64,000 nt of DNA, from assembly GCA_018710985.1 (NCBI GenBank), contig DVIV01000033.1:1-64000 (forward strand). Reading direction: 5' to 3'. Origin of the DNA: Candidatus Limiplasma pullicola (lineage in GTDB: Bacteria > Bacillota > Clostridia > Christensenellales > Aristaeellaceae). The first letter of the stretch is position 1. The number at the start of each line of letters is the position of its first letter. The translations under genes were made by a program, and so were the position numbers. Below are positions 44,214 to 53,222 of the stretch, piece after piece. Under the pieces are notes generated by a model that had not been told where the DNA came from, did no database searches, and saw only the letters and a program-made list of their open reading frames with translations.

Positions 44214-44979
44214 ACTGTGCGTCGCTCTTTTCTATCAAAGCTGTCGCCCGTCGGAAAAGCCCGGCTGGCGCCGATCTTTTCCGACGGGTTGCGCCGTTTC
44301 CCTCTCGCCCTCCTTCGGAGGGCTCCCGGGCGGGAAACGGCGTAAGGAATGTTTGCGCCAGGGGCGCAAACGCCCCGCCCGCCCGGCGAAGCCGGGCGAT
44401 ACGATTTCACTTGGAGGGGACGGAGGGAAGCGTCAGCCCAGTGGGCTGTTGCCACCGAAGGTGGCAAAGCGACCCGAAGGAGTCAACCGAAACGAGCGGC
44501 GGACGCGGCCAGCGGCCGTCGCGACGATTGAGGTTGCGGACCTGCGGCCCTCCAAACCTCTGACGGCTGGTGTGGGACGGAAGGCTCCGGGGCGGTTAGG
44601 GTGGGGTTGTGGTGAGGCGCGGGGGTGTTGACGAACAGCCGCGGATGTTGGCAGCGCTTTCACCGGGAAAAGGTCCCGCTCCCATCGGCGCGAGCGTTTC
44701 GAGCGCCCTTCCGCGCAAGAAACGCGGCTTGCCGCACCGCGTCGCTCGCTGTCCCGGAGCCAACCGCCCTCACCACCTGTCGGGAGGTTCGGAGGGCTCG
44801 CAGTCCCTCCGAATGCATTCCGAATCCGGCGACATGTGCGGCGGATTCGGAAGCCTTGCGTAAGCAAGGCTACCTTACGCCGTCCGCCGCCCGGCGAGCC
44901 GGCGGCAAAGCCGCCGGCGAAGTAGGCGGACGGCGCAACCTCGTCGGAAAAGATCGCCGCGGGCGAGCTTTTCCGACGC
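44214..44979. repeat. Hairpin island 3, between feoA and feoB
   Basis: No gene. A 44247-44288, B 44292-44342, C 44352-44370, D1 44381-44397, D2 arms 44411-44418 and 44541-44555 split by a ~122-base insert that contains E hairpins CAGCCCA/TGGGCTG-type at 44434-44448 and TTGCCACC/GGTGGCAA at 44449-44467. Then an inverted G hairpin near 44693-44727, CGAATCCG/CGGATTCG 44821-44849, GCCTTGC/GCAAGGC ~44853-44870, nested hairpin H 44879-44934 and a second A 44942-44978 touching the feoA stop. Confidence 0.88.
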
Positions 44980-45207
44980 TCACCGGAGGGTGATTTTTCC
45001 GGCGTCCTCCAGCCGCAGGGTGAGGGCGTAGCCGCGCAGGTGGATCTCCACCGGGTCGCCCATGGGGGCGGTTTTTTGCAAAAGCACGGTCACGCCGGGC
45101 GTGATGCCCATGTCCAGCAGGTGGCGGTGCAGCGCGTCCTCGCCGCCGACCGCGGCCACCACGCCGCTCTCGCCGGGCCTGAGGTCGGCCAGGGTACGGG
45201 TATCCAT
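44980..45207 (-). CDS. feoA: Ferrous iron transport accessory protein FeoA
   Basis: 75 residues, SH3-like FeoA fold: LADLRPGESGVVAAVGG, HRHLLDMGITPGVTV, DPVEIHLRGYALTLR. Works with FeoB in Fe(II) uptake. AAAGGGGG precedes the ATG. It begins 42 bases after the glycosyltransferase stop. It should be next to feoB but is separated by hairpin island 3. Confidence 0.94.
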   Translation of the reverse strand: MDTRTLADLRPGESGVVAAVGGEDALHRHLLDMGITPGVTVLLQKTAPMGDPVEIHLRGYALTLRLEDAGKITLR

Positions 45208-45249
45208 GGGAAAGGCCCCCTTTCGGAGATGGGATGGGTGCGGGCCGCC

Positions 45250-46578
45250 TCAGCCCGCCGGGGCGGAGGGCGGCGCGTCGGGCGGCGCGGGGCGGCTTTG
45301 CTCCAGCGCGGGGTCCGGCGGCAGGCCCTCCTCCCGCAGCCATTTGCGCAGCTCGTGCTCGATGATGTTGGCCGCGATCACCTCGCCCTGCTCCAGGCGC
45401 AGGCGCTCGCCCAGCTCGCGCGCGGCCACGCGGTACTTCGGCGTTTCGGTCAGCTCCGTGAGGGCGCGCGCCAGGCGCGGCGCGGTCAGCCGGTCGCGCG
45501 GGATGGCGGTGGGGCCGATGCCCAGCGCCTTCACCCGCGTGGCCCAGAAGGGCTGGTCGCCCCCGAAGGGCACCACCAGCGTGGGCCGCCCCGCCGTGAT
45601 GCCCGCCGCCGTCGTCCCCGCGCCGCCGTGGTGCACCACCGCGCTCACCCGGTCAAACAGCCAGTCGTGCGGCACGAAGCCCGCCACATAGAGATTTTCC
45701 TCCGGGGGGACCTCCACCCCGCCCCAGCCGGTGGACAAAACCGCGCGCACGCCGCTTTCGCGCACGGCCTCGCGCACGACGTCCAGCGTCTCGGCCATGT
45801 CCCCGGCGTTCATGGAGCCAAAGCCGATGTACACCGGCTTTTCGCCCGCGTCGAGGAACGCCGCCAGCGCCGGGTCGGGCTGGTAGCTGCTCTCGCGCCG
45901 GTCCAGCCAGAAGCCCGTCATGTGGATGTTTTCCCCCCAGCGCGCCGGGCGCGGCATGATCAGCGGGCTGATGGCGTAGAGCACCGGGATCAGGTGCCCG
46001 CACAGCTCATAGCTGGGGGCCGCCTCCAGCCTGCGCGGGCTCATGCCCCGCGACTGCCGCCAGTCGGAGAGGTAGTACTTCTCCAGCGTGCTGATGAGCA
46101 GGTGGCCCAGCTGGTAGGTCGCCAGGTTCCACGCCTTGCCCACCCGCTGCCCCGGCGCGGAGGCGATGGGCGCCTGTGGGTTGGGGTCGATGGGGAAGTA
46201 GTGCGTCTGCACATAGGGCACATGGCGCATCTCCGCCAGGGACTGGAACACCTGCCCGAAATACGTACCGATGACCGCCTGCGCATCCGCCGTGGCCGCC
46301 TCCAGATCGGCAAGGAACGGCTCGATGAACTCGCGCAGGGTGTCGCGCACCTGCTTGAGGAAGGCCACGCCGTTGGCCCCGTTCATCAGGTTGGCCATGA
46401 AGGTTTTCACATCGCCGCTCACGGGCCTGAAGCCCAGGCCCTCGGCCTTTACCGCGGATGCAAAATTTGAAAAGGCGCAGATGGACACCTCATGCCCCCG
46501 GCGCCTGAGCTCGCGCCCCAACACCAGGTAGGGGCGCACGTCGCCGGTGGAGCCTATGCAGATCATGGTGATGCGCAT
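45250..46578 (-). CDS. UDP-sugar-dependent glycosyltransferase (GT1/GT28-like)
   Basis: 442 residues. GT-B fold with N-terminal GSTGDVRPYLVLGREL as in sterol/macrolide glucosyltransferases, PVYIGFGSMNAGD, and the C-terminal donor site HHGGAGTTAAGITAGRPTLVVPFGGDQPFWA. No signal peptide or membrane segment. Acceptor unknown; lipid or natural-product glycosylation is plausible. ATG 46578 with AAAGGAGGT 13 bases upstream. May be cotranscribed with feoA. Confidence 0.88.
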   Translation of the reverse strand: MRITMICIGSTGDVRPYLVLGRELRRRGHEVSICAFSNFASAVKAEGLGFRPVSGDVKTFMANLMNGANGVAFLKQVRDTLREFIEPFLADLEAATADAQAVIGTYFGQVFQSLAEMRHVPYVQTHYFPIDPNPQAPIASAPGQRVGKAWNLATYQLGHLLISTLEKYYLSDWRQSRGMSPRRLEAAPSYELCGHLIPVLYAISPLIMPRPARWGENIHMTGFWLDRRESSYQPDPALAAFLDAGEKPVYIGFGSMNAGDMAETLDVVREAVRESGVRAVLSTGWGGVEVPPEENLYVAGFVPHDWLFDRVSAVVHHGGAGTTAAGITAGRPTLVVPFGGDQPFWATRVKALGIGPTAIPRDRLTAPRLARALTELTETPKYRVAARELGERLRLEQGEVIAANIIEHELRKWLREEGLPPDPALEQSRPAPPDAPPSAPAG

Positions 46579-46627
46579 GCCGGTGGGGCACCTCCTTTCG
46601 GGAAAAAAAGCGCGGTTTCGTCTACAC

Positions 46628-46656
46628 AGTATACCGCAGTTGCGCCGGAAAAGCAA
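46628..46656 (-). promoter_or_regulatory. Promoter of the glycosyltransferase gene
   Basis: Minus strand TTGCTT, 17-base spacer, TATACT; divergent from 46702. Confidence 0.55.
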
Positions 46657-46701
46657 TGCGCAGAGCGGGGCACGGGCGGGGCGCGCAAATTTTGCCGGGC
46701 A

Positions 46702-46730
46702 TTGAAATTTGCCGCGCGGCATTGTATAAT
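46702..46730 (+). promoter_or_regulatory. Promoter of the receiver-like/SPFH pair
   Basis: TTGAAA, 17-base spacer, TATAAT. The spacer contains the palindrome GCCGCGCGGC. Confidence 0.82.
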
Positions 46731-46767
46731 AAATGTCGAATCCGGACAGGCATATGGAGGGAAACGA

Positions 46768-47562
46768 GTGTACAGACTGCTGATCGTCACCACGGACCAG
46801 GCTACGAAGGACATGCTGGCCTCCATGGAGGGGTGGGAAGCGCTGGGCGTCAAGCCCCCGCGCGTGCGCGAAACCGTCGAGGACGCGGTGGAATGCATGA
46901 AAAAACACCCCATCGACGCCATCGCCATCGAGGACGCGCCCGCCTTCGCGCCGCTTTCGGCCTATCTGGACCGGCAGGCGCCCGCCATGCCGCTGTTCGC
47001 CATTGAAAACGACGCGCAAAAGCAGCTGGAAACGGTGCGCCAGACCGTCAACCTGCTCACCCGCCTGCGCGCGGATGACTCCAACGACGAGTACGACCCC
47101 GCCTACATGATGGAAAAGCAGCGCTCCCGCTGGCTGCGCAAGGTGATCTCCGGCCTGGAGCCCACCGCCGCCGACATCGAGCGCGGCCTGCGCCTCTACC
47201 GCTGCGCCATGCGCCCCGGCGTGCCCTGCGTGCTCGCCCGCCTGGCCGTGCCCGAGGACGACGGCTTCATGACCGAGCGCTGGCACTACGGCGGCGAACG
47301 CCTCGAAATCGCCCTGCGCAACTTCTTTGGCCGCGAGCACGGGCATATGCTGCTGCGGGTGGCGGTGATCTCCCCGCAGGAGGTGCGCGTTTTGTGCTAC
47401 CCCCGCGACGAGGGCGAGGGCCTGAGCGAAAACGCCGCCTTTGAGTACGTGCAGGAGACCATCGAGCAGATCACCCGCTACCTCGGCCTTGCGCTGAAGG
47501 TGCTGGAGGTGCGGCGCATCGCCGGGCTGGGCGACTTCGCCGCCGAAAACGACGCCATTTGA
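46768..47562 (+). CDS. Degenerate receiver-domain protein of unknown function
   Basis: 264 residues. The N-terminal ~115 residues look like a response-regulator receiver (YRLLIVTTD at the acidic pocket, IDAIAIED at the strand-3 position), but the phosphoacceptor Asp appears replaced, so it may not be phosphorylated. A linker and a ~130-residue C-terminal region follow, without a recognisable helix-turn-helix. GTG start at 46768 with GGAGGG upstream. Its own promoter is strong; the SPFH gene follows after 32 bases. Confidence 0.55.
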   Translation: MYRLLIVTTDQATKDMLASMEGWEALGVKPPRVRETVEDAVECMKKHPIDAIAIEDAPAFAPLSAYLDRQAPAMPLFAIENDAQKQLETVRQTVNLLTRLRADDSNDEYDPAYMMEKQRSRWLRKVISGLEPTAADIERGLRLYRCAMRPGVPCVLARLAVPEDDGFMTERWHYGGERLEIALRNFFGREHGHMLLRVAVISPQEVRVLCYPRDEGEGLSENAAFEYVQETIEQITRYLGLALKVLEVRRIAGLGDFAAENDAI

Positions 47563-47594
47563 CCGGCGGCATCCGCCAAGGAGGGATTTTGCCC

Positions 47595-48686
47595 ATGGGA
47601 CTGTTTGACATGGTACGCGGCCAGCTGATTGACGTGATCGAATGGACCGACGATTCGAGCGACACGCTGGTGCACAAATATGACATGAACGGCAAGGACA
47701 TCATGATGGGCGCGCAGCTGACCGTGCGCGAAAGCCAGGCCGCCGTCTTTGTGGACGAGGGCCGGCTGGCCGACGTGTTCGGCCCCGGCCGCTACGAGCT
47801 CACCACCCGCAACCTGCCCGTGATGACCAGCCTGCGCGCGTGGAAGTTCGGCTTCAACTCGCCCTTCAAAAGCGACGTGTATTTCGTGGTCACCCGCCGC
47901 TTCATGGACCGCAAGTGGGGCACCGCCAACCCCGTGATGATGCGCGACAGCGAGCTGGGCATGATCCGCGTGCGCGCGTTCGGGTCCTTCGCCTTCCGCG
48001 TCAAGGACCCCGCCGCTTTCATGCGCGAGGTGTTCGGCACCAGCTCCCTCTTTACCGCCGAGGGCGTGGAGGGGCAGATCCGCAGCCTCGCGGTCAGCGC
48101 GCTCAGCGACGCCATCGCCGAGAGCGGCATCCCCGCGCTGGACCTGGCGAGCAGGTACGACGAGCTTTCCCGCCGCGCGCTGGAAGCCCTCGCCCCGCAG
48201 GTGGCGGCGCTGGGCCTTGAGCTGTGCGGCTTCGTGATCGAAAACATCAGCCTCCCCGAAGAGGTCGAAAAGGCCATTGACCGCCGCACCTCGATGGGCG
48301 TGGCGGGCGACCTGAACCGCTACGCGCAGTTCCAGGCCGCCGAGGCCATGCGCGAGGCCGCGTCCAACCCCGGCGGCATGGCCGGCGTGGGCGTGGGCAT
48401 GGGCGCGGGCGCGGCCATCGGGCAGATGTTCGCGCAGGGGCTGAACGGCGCGGCGGGCGCGGCTGGCGCTGGGGCTGGTGCGGCCGGTGGCGCTGGTGCG
48501 GCCGGCGTGGCTGGCGCTGCGGGCGTGTGCGCCGGGTGCGGCGCGGCGCTTCCGGCGGGGAGCCGGTTCTGCCCCGCGTGCGGCGCGGCCTGCGGGCAGG
48601 GTGCGGAGCGGTTTTGTCCCGGCTGCGGGCGCAAGGCCGAGCCGGGCGCGAAGTTCTGCGCGGGCTGCGGGCAGAAGCTGGGCTGA
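47595..48686 (+). CDS. SPFH-domain protein with C-terminal zinc ribbons
   Basis: 363 residues, YdjI/'virion core'-like SPFH family. SPFH domain ~35-250; Gly/Ala-rich linker ~265-310; then two zinc ribbons CAGCGAALPAGSRFCPACG and CPGCGRKAEPGAKFCAGCG. Such proteins assemble on membranes with partners in stress or phage-shock-like systems. AAGGAGGG lies 8 bases before the ATG. Followed by hairpin 48824-48856. Confidence 0.85.
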   Translation: MGLFDMVRGQLIDVIEWTDDSSDTLVHKYDMNGKDIMMGAQLTVRESQAAVFVDEGRLADVFGPGRYELTTRNLPVMTSLRAWKFGFNSPFKSDVYFVVTRRFMDRKWGTANPVMMRDSELGMIRVRAFGSFAFRVKDPAAFMREVFGTSSLFTAEGVEGQIRSLAVSALSDAIAESGIPALDLASRYDELSRRALEALAPQVAALGLELCGFVIENISLPEEVEKAIDRRTSMGVAGDLNRYAQFQAAEAMREAASNPGGMAGVGVGMGAGAAIGQMFAQGLNGAAGAAGAGAGAAGGAGAAGVAGAAGVCAGCGAALPAGSRFCPACGAACGQGAERFCPGCGRKAEPGAKFCAGCGQKLG

Positions 48687-48823
48687 GGCGAGCGCGCGGG
48701 AGGCGCGGTGTGCGGCTTGCGGGAGGCGCGGTGTGCGGCTTGCGCCGGGCGCTGCGGGCCGGGCGCGGTGTGCGCCGGGTCAGGCCGATTGGAAAAATGG
48801 ATCGTTACGGAAGCGATGACGCG

Positions 48824-48856
48824 CGGCGCCCTTCCCCATGGCGGGGGAGGGCGCCG
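48824..48856. terminator. Probable terminator hairpin after the SPFH gene
   Basis: CGGCGCCCTTCCCC pairs with GGGGGAGGGCGCCG across a 5-base loop; only GCTTTG follows, so it is not a canonical U-tract terminator. 48687-48820 contains short GGCGCGGTGTGCGGC direct repeats and no gene. Confidence 0.5.
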
Positions 48857-48905
48857 CTTTGCGCCGCGCGCGATAGAAACAAACGGCAAATACCGCGTCC
48901 GCCGC

Positions 48906-48954
48906 TTGACTTGTGCATGCGGGGGGGCGTACAATGCTCATATTAGCCGGCTAA
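48906..48954 (+). promoter_or_regulatory. MarR promoter and palindromic operator
   Basis: TTGACT (48906-48911), 18-base spacer, TACAAT (48930-48935). The perfect palindrome TTAGCCGGCTAA at 48943-48954 overlaps the expected transcription start, the usual position for MarR autorepression. Confidence 0.8.
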
Positions 48955-48981
48955 CAAAAGCCGGCGGAGGAGGGAGCGGCC

Positions 48982-49437
48982 TTGGAGGAGGAAACCCGGC
49001 TGATGCTGCGCATGCTCTCGGCGGTGCGGCTGTATTTTGAGAAGGCGCGGGCCGAGATGGGCGGCGAAATCGGCGCGCAGCCGCGGCAGGCCCCGGTGCT
49101 GGGCGTGCTGGCGCGCGGGGGCGAGATGAGCCAGGCGGAGGTGGCGCGGGCGCTGAGCGTGACGGCGGCGACGGTGGCGGTATCGGCGGCGCGGCTGGAA
49201 AAGCTGGGCTACGTGACGCGGCGGGTCAACGAGGACAACCGGCGGGCGAACGTGATCGCCCTGACGGAAGCGGGAAGGGCGGAGGCGCAGCGGCTGGGCG
49301 ACCTGCTGGACCGGGTGAGCCGGGAGGCGCTGCGCGGCCTGACGGCGGCGGAGCGGGCGGAGCTTGCGCGCCTGTGCGACGCGGTCATGGGCAACCTGCG
49401 CGCGGGGGAGCGCGAGGCCGGCGCGCGGGCGGACTGA
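48982..49437 (+). CDS. MarR-family transcriptional regulator
   Basis: 151 residues. Winged helix with MSQAEVARALSVTAATVAVSAARLEKLGYVTRRV and the wing DNRRANVIALTEAGR. TTG start at 48982 with GGAGGAGGG upstream; the palindrome 28 bases before the start suggests autoregulation. No transporter or enzyme gene follows: hairpin island 4 begins right after the stop, so its target genes are elsewhere or lost. Confidence 0.9.
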   Translation: MEEETRLMLRMLSAVRLYFEKARAEMGGEIGAQPRQAPVLGVLARGGEMSQAEVARALSVTAATVAVSAARLEKLGYVTRRVNEDNRRANVIALTEAGRAEAQRLGDLLDRVSREALRGLTAAERAELARLCDAVMGNLRAGEREAGARAD

Positions 49438-49884
49438 ACCCCGCGCGGCAAGGCGGGCCTCCCGGAAAGCGCGGGGCGCGGGGGGCGTGCGCCGAAAAAG
49501 GCGCAAAGCAGCCCGCCTCCCCCGTGGGGAAGGCGGGCGCGGGCTGCTGACAAAGTGCGGGGTGCAGGGGGATCATCAGTTGCTCAATCATTCGCGCTTC
49601 CCTGACGGTCGCGCTCATGGTTTCGCTGCCCCGCTGCGGGTCGCTTTGGGCCTTCGGCCCAAGTGCCCACAGGGCACACGCTTCCCTCCGCGCCTGCCGG
49701 GGTTTGGGGCAGAGCCCCAAGCCCTTATGCCGCAGCATTTCTTGCGAGCGTTGCGAGCGCCCGTAGGGCGCAAGAAACGCGGCTCTCTCCAAAATCAGGG
49801 GTTTTTCAACGGTCTGAGCCCGCCTCCCCCGTGGGGGAGGCGGGCGCGGGATCGTCAGCCGGGCTTTTCCGGCGGGCTTTCGTT
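49438..49884. repeat. Hairpin island 4
   Basis: No gene. Hairpins: GCAGCCCGCC...GGCGGGCGCGGGCTGC at ~49508-49550; E unit ~49643-49690 (TTTGGGCC/GGCCCAA then TGCCC/GGGCA); GGGGTTTGGGGC/GCCCCAAGCCC ~49698-49722; G-like unit 49737-49777; perfect 12-bp stem CCCGCCTCCCCC/GGGGGAGGCGGG ~49828-49854; half of an A module before the glyS stop. The phrase GTTGCTCAATCATTCGCGC at ~49578 recurs at ~59133. Confidence 0.8.
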
Positions 49885-51264
49885 TCAGAAGGTGAGTTTT
49901 TCGCCGATGAAGGCGGGCAGGTCGTCCGCCTTGACGCGAACCTGGGTCATGGTGTCGCGGTCGCGCACGGTCACGGTGCCGTCCTCCACGGTGTCGAAAT
50001 CGACCGTCACGCACAGGGGCGTGCCGATCTCGTCCTGGCGGCGGTAGCGCTTGCCGATGGAGCCGGTCTCGTCATAGTCCACCATGAAGTGCTTGGAGAG
50101 CTTCTCGTAGATCTCGGTGGCCAGGCCGCCGAGCTTGTTTTTCTGAAGCGGCAGCACTGCGCACTTGTAGGGCGCCAGCGCCGGGTGCAGGTGCAAAACC
50201 GTGCGCACGTCGCCGCCCTCGAGGGTTTCCTCGTCGTAGGCGTCGCACAGGAAGGCGAGCAGCATGCGGTCCACGCCCAGGGACGGCTCGATGCAGTAGG
50301 GCACGTACTTTTCGTTGGTCACGGGGTCGAGGTACTCCATGCTCTTGCCCGAGTGCTCCTGATGGCGGGTGAGGTCGTAGTCGGTGCGGTCCGCCACGCC
50401 CCACAGTTCGCCCCAGCCGAAGGGGAAGAGGTACTCAAAGTCCGTCGTCGCCTTCGAGTAAAAGGCCAGCTTCTCCGGCTCATGGTCGCGCAGGCGCAGG
50501 TTTTCCTCCCTGAGGCCCAGGCTCAAAAGCCAGTCGCGGCAGAAGGAACGCCAGTAGCTGAACCACTCGAGGTCCTCGCCGGGCTTGCAGAAGAACTCCA
50601 GCTCCATCTGCTCGAACTCGCGCACGCGGAAGATGAAGTTGCCGGGGGTGATCTCGTTGCGGAAGGACTTGCCGATCTGCGCGATGCCCGCGGGGAGCTT
50701 CTTGCGCGAGGCGCGCATGACGTTCTGGAAATTGACGAAGATGCCCTGCGCCGTCTCCGGGCGCAGGTAGATTTCGTTGGTGGCGTTCTCGGTCACGCCG
50801 GCGTGGGTCTTGAACATGAGGTTGAACTGGCGGATGCCGGTGAAGTCCTTCTTGCCGCACACCGGGCAGACGATGTCGTGCTCGTTGATGTAGGCCTCCA
50901 GCTCGGCGTTGGTCCAGCCGTCGCCCGTCTCCGCGCCCTTAGTGAAATCCTCGATGAGCTTGTCGGCCCGGAAGCGCGCCTTGCACGCGCGGCAGTCCAT
51001 CAGCGGGTCGTTGAAGCCGCCCACGTGGCCGCTGGCCACCCAGACCTCGCGGTTCATCAGAATCGCCGCATCCAGGCCCACATTATATTTGTTCTCCTGC
51101 ACAAACTTCTGCCACCAGGCGCGCTTGACGTTGTTTTTAAGCTCCACGCCCAGGGGGCCGTAGTCCCAGCTGTTGGCCAGGCCGCCGTAGATCTCGCTGC
51201 CCGGATAGATGAAGCCGCGCCCCTTGCACAGGGCCACCAGCTTGTCCATGGTCAGAGCCGACAT
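49885..51264 (-). CDS. glyS: Glycyl-tRNA synthetase (dimeric type)
   Basis: 459 residues. Class II alpha2-type GlyRS. Motifs: [19 protein letters not shown], the zinc-like CRACKARF and CPVCGKKD inserts, [44 protein letters not shown] split across motif 2, and [12 protein letters not shown] (motif 3), followed by the anticodon-binding domain. Promoter at 51316-51344. No T-box is recognisable in the short 5' leader. Followed by hairpin island 4. Confidence 0.96.
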   Translation of the reverse strand: MSALTMDKLVALCKGRGFIYPGSEIYGGLANSWDYGPLGVELKNNVKRAWWQKFVQENKYNVGLDAAILMNREVWVASGHVGGFNDPLMDCRACKARFRADKLIEDFTKGAETGDGWTNAELEAYINEHDIVCPVCGKKDFTGIRQFNLMFKTHAGVTENATNEIYLRPETAQGIFVNFQNVMRASRKKLPAGIAQIGKSFRNEITPGNFIFRVREFEQMELEFFCKPGEDLEWFSYWRSFCRDWLLSLGLREENLRLRDHEPEKLAFYSKATTDFEYLFPFGWGELWGVADRTDYDLTRHQEHSGKSMEYLDPVTNEKYVPYCIEPSLGVDRMLLAFLCDAYDEETLEGGDVRTVLHLHPALAPYKCAVLPLQKNKLGGLATEIYEKLSKHFMVDYDETGSIGKRYRRQDEIGTPLCVTVDFDTVEDGTVTVRDRDTMTQVRVKADDLPAFIGEKLTF

Positions 51265-51315
51265 GGTGATAATCTCCCCTCATAAAATAGGTTGAAACCG
51301 GTTGGAATCCTTTTT

Positions 51316-51344
51316 ATGATAGCCGCGGGGGGACCGTTTGTCAA
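51316..51344 (-). promoter_or_regulatory. Promoter of glyS
   Basis: Minus strand TTGACA, 17-base spacer, TATCAT. The leader contains GGTTTCAACC-type repeats. Confidence 0.85.
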
Positions 51345-51429
51345 GACGCGCCGCGGCGCCCCCGGCCGCGATTTTTACATCCGTGCGGGAAGGAAAAGGG
51401 GCGGCGCGCTTCCCAGGGGGAGGAAACTG

Positions 51430-51438
51430 TGCTATAAT
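51430..51438 (+). promoter_or_regulatory. Extended -10 promoter of maf-mreB
   Basis: TGCTATAAT, 54 bases before the maf start; -35 weak. Confidence 0.65.
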
Positions 51439-51491
51439 AAACTGTTGTAACCTATCCCAACGCAGGCGAGCAAGCGAGGAGGAAGCCGCCC

Positions 51492-52190
51492 ATGACGAAG
51501 GTGCCGGACAGGACGAGGAAGGACCCGCCCCCCTTGCCGGGCAAGGACGAAAAGATCATTCTGGCGTCGGGATCGCCCCGGCGCAGGGCCATGATGGAGT
51601 ATTTCGGCGTGCCCTTTGAGGTGATCCCCTCCGAGCTCAGCGAGTTCTTCGCCGAGGGCGAGGGCCAGTGGCGCGCCCTGGACATGGCCCGCAAAAAGGC
51701 CTTCATGCTCAGCCGCAAGCAGCAAGGCCGCTTCATCCTCGCGGCGGATACGATGGTGCACGTGGGCAAACACTACCTGGGCAAGCCCAAGGACCGCGAT
51801 GACGCCATCCACATGCTCAAGATGCTCCGCGGCCGCGGCCACTACGTCTACACCGGCGTGTGCCTGCGCCGCCCCGACGGGTCGGAGCTGTATGACGCCT
51901 CCATCACCCGCGTGGGATTCGTCACCATCCCCGACAGGCTCATCGAGCAGTATGTCGATTCCGGCGAGCCCATGGACAAGGCCGGCGGCTACGGCCTGCA
52001 GGGGCTGGCGAGCGTGTTCATCAGCCGCATCGAGGGCAGCCCCACCGGCGTGATCGGCTTTCCGCTGACGATGGTGGCCAAGCTCCTCATGGACGCGGGC
52101 TTTGAGCTCCACCTGCGCAGCGAACGCGAGATCCACGACTGGTACGATGTCAAATATGCCGCCGAGGCGGCGCAAGAGGACGGGGATTGA
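51492..52190 (+). CDS. maf: Maf-family nucleotide pyrophosphatase
   Basis: 232 residues. Maf/YhdE fold: ILASGSPRRRAMMEYFG, AADTMVHVGKHYLGKP, and GGYGLQGLASVFISRIEG with the conserved Asp/Lys positions. Hydrolyses non-canonical NTPs; often adjacent to mreB. GAGGAGG precedes the ATG. A ~20-residue basic N-terminal extension precedes the fold. Confidence 0.93.
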   Translation: MTKVPDRTRKDPPPLPGKDEKIILASGSPRRRAMMEYFGVPFEVIPSELSEFFAEGEGQWRALDMARKKAFMLSRKQQGRFILAADTMVHVGKHYLGKPKDRDDAIHMLKMLRGRGHYVYTGVCLRRPDGSELYDASITRVGFVTIPDRLIEQYVDSGEPMDKAGGYGLQGLASVFISRIEGSPTGVIGFPLTMVAKLLMDAGFELHLRSEREIHDWYDVKYAAEAAQEDGD

Positions 52191-52193
52191 CCG

Positions 52194-53222
52194 ATGGGCT
52201 TTGTGGCGCATGACCTGGGCGTGGACCTGGGCACCAGCAACACGCTGGTTTACGTTAAGCACAAGGGCATCATGATCAGCGAGCCCACCATCGTCGTGGT
52301 GGACGCCGGAAACGAGCGCAAGGTGCGCGCCGTCGGCGACGACGCCAAGATCATGCTGGGCCGCACCACCGAGGGCGTGATAGCCGTCAGGCCCATGCGC
52401 GAGGGCGTGATCACCGATTTCGACATGACCGAAATCATGATCCAGTACTTCATGCGCAAGGCCATCGGCTCCAGCTACCTCGTCAAGCCGCGCCTGTTTC
52501 TGAGCTACCCGTGCTCGATTTCCCCCATCGAGCGCCGCGCCGTGGGCGAGGCCGCCAAGTACGCCGGCAGCCGCAAGGTCATGCTGGTGGAAAAGCCCTT
52601 CGCCGCCGCCCTGGGCAGCGGCCTGCCCGTGTTTGACCCCAACGGCTGCATGGTGGTCGATATCGGAGGCGGCACCACCGACGCCGCCGTCATCTCCCTG
52701 GGCGGCGTGGTCATCAGCCATTCGGTGCGCGTGGGCGGCGTCAAGATGGACGAGGCCATCATCGACTTCATCAAGCGCGAGTTCAACATTTTGATCGGCG
52801 ACCGCACCGCCGAGGAGGTCAAGCTGGACCTGGGCTCCGCGCTCCCCCTGCGCGACGAGCGCCGCGCCCGCATCCGCGGCCGCGACATGGTCACCAACCT
52901 CCCCCAGACCACCGAGATCACCTCCACCCAGATCTACGAGGCCCTCCACGAGCCGTGCGTGGCCATCCTCGGCGCCATCAAGTGGGTCCTGGAGCGCACC
53001 CCCCCGGAGCTGGCCGCCGACATCATGCACAACGGCCTCTACCTCACCGGCGGCGGGTCCCTGCTCTACGGCATGGACCAGCTCATCGCAAGCGAGCTGG
53101 GCATCCCGGTGCTGCTGTCCAAGGAGCCGATGGACTGCGCCGCCCTGGGCCTGGGCAACATCATCGAAAACTACGAGCTGCTGGAACACCTGGGCCGCAC
53201 CAGCTTCCTAAAGCCGTTCTGA
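52194..53222 (+). CDS. mreB: Rod-shape actin homolog MreB
   Basis: 342 residues. Actin-fold ATPase that guides the elongasome. GVDLGTSNTLVYVK (phosphate 1), DIGGGTTDAAVISLGG (phosphate 2), and YLTGGGSLLYGMD (adenosine). Starts 3 bases after maf. mreC would normally follow at once but hairpin island 5 (583 bases) intervenes. Confidence 0.96.
   Translation: MGFVAHDLGVDLGTSNTLVYVKHKGIMISEPTIVVVDAGNERKVRAVGDDAKIMLGRTTEGVIAVRPMREGVITDFDMTEIMIQYFMRKAIGSSYLVKPRLFLSYPCSISPIERRAVGEAAKYAGSRKVMLVEKPFAAALGSGLPVFDPNGCMVVDIGGGTTDAAVISLGGVVISHSVRVGGVKMDEAIIDFIKREFNILIGDRTAEEVKLDLGSALPLRDERRARIRGRDMVTNLPQTTEITSTQIYEALHEPCVAILGAIKWVLERTPPELAADIMHNGLYLTGGGSLLYGMDQLIASELGIPVLLSKEPMDCAALGLGNIIENYELLEHLGRTSFLKPF

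Noticed and set aside
51265-51315. T-box in the glyS leader
   Set aside because: The leader is only about 45 bases long, too short for a T-box.
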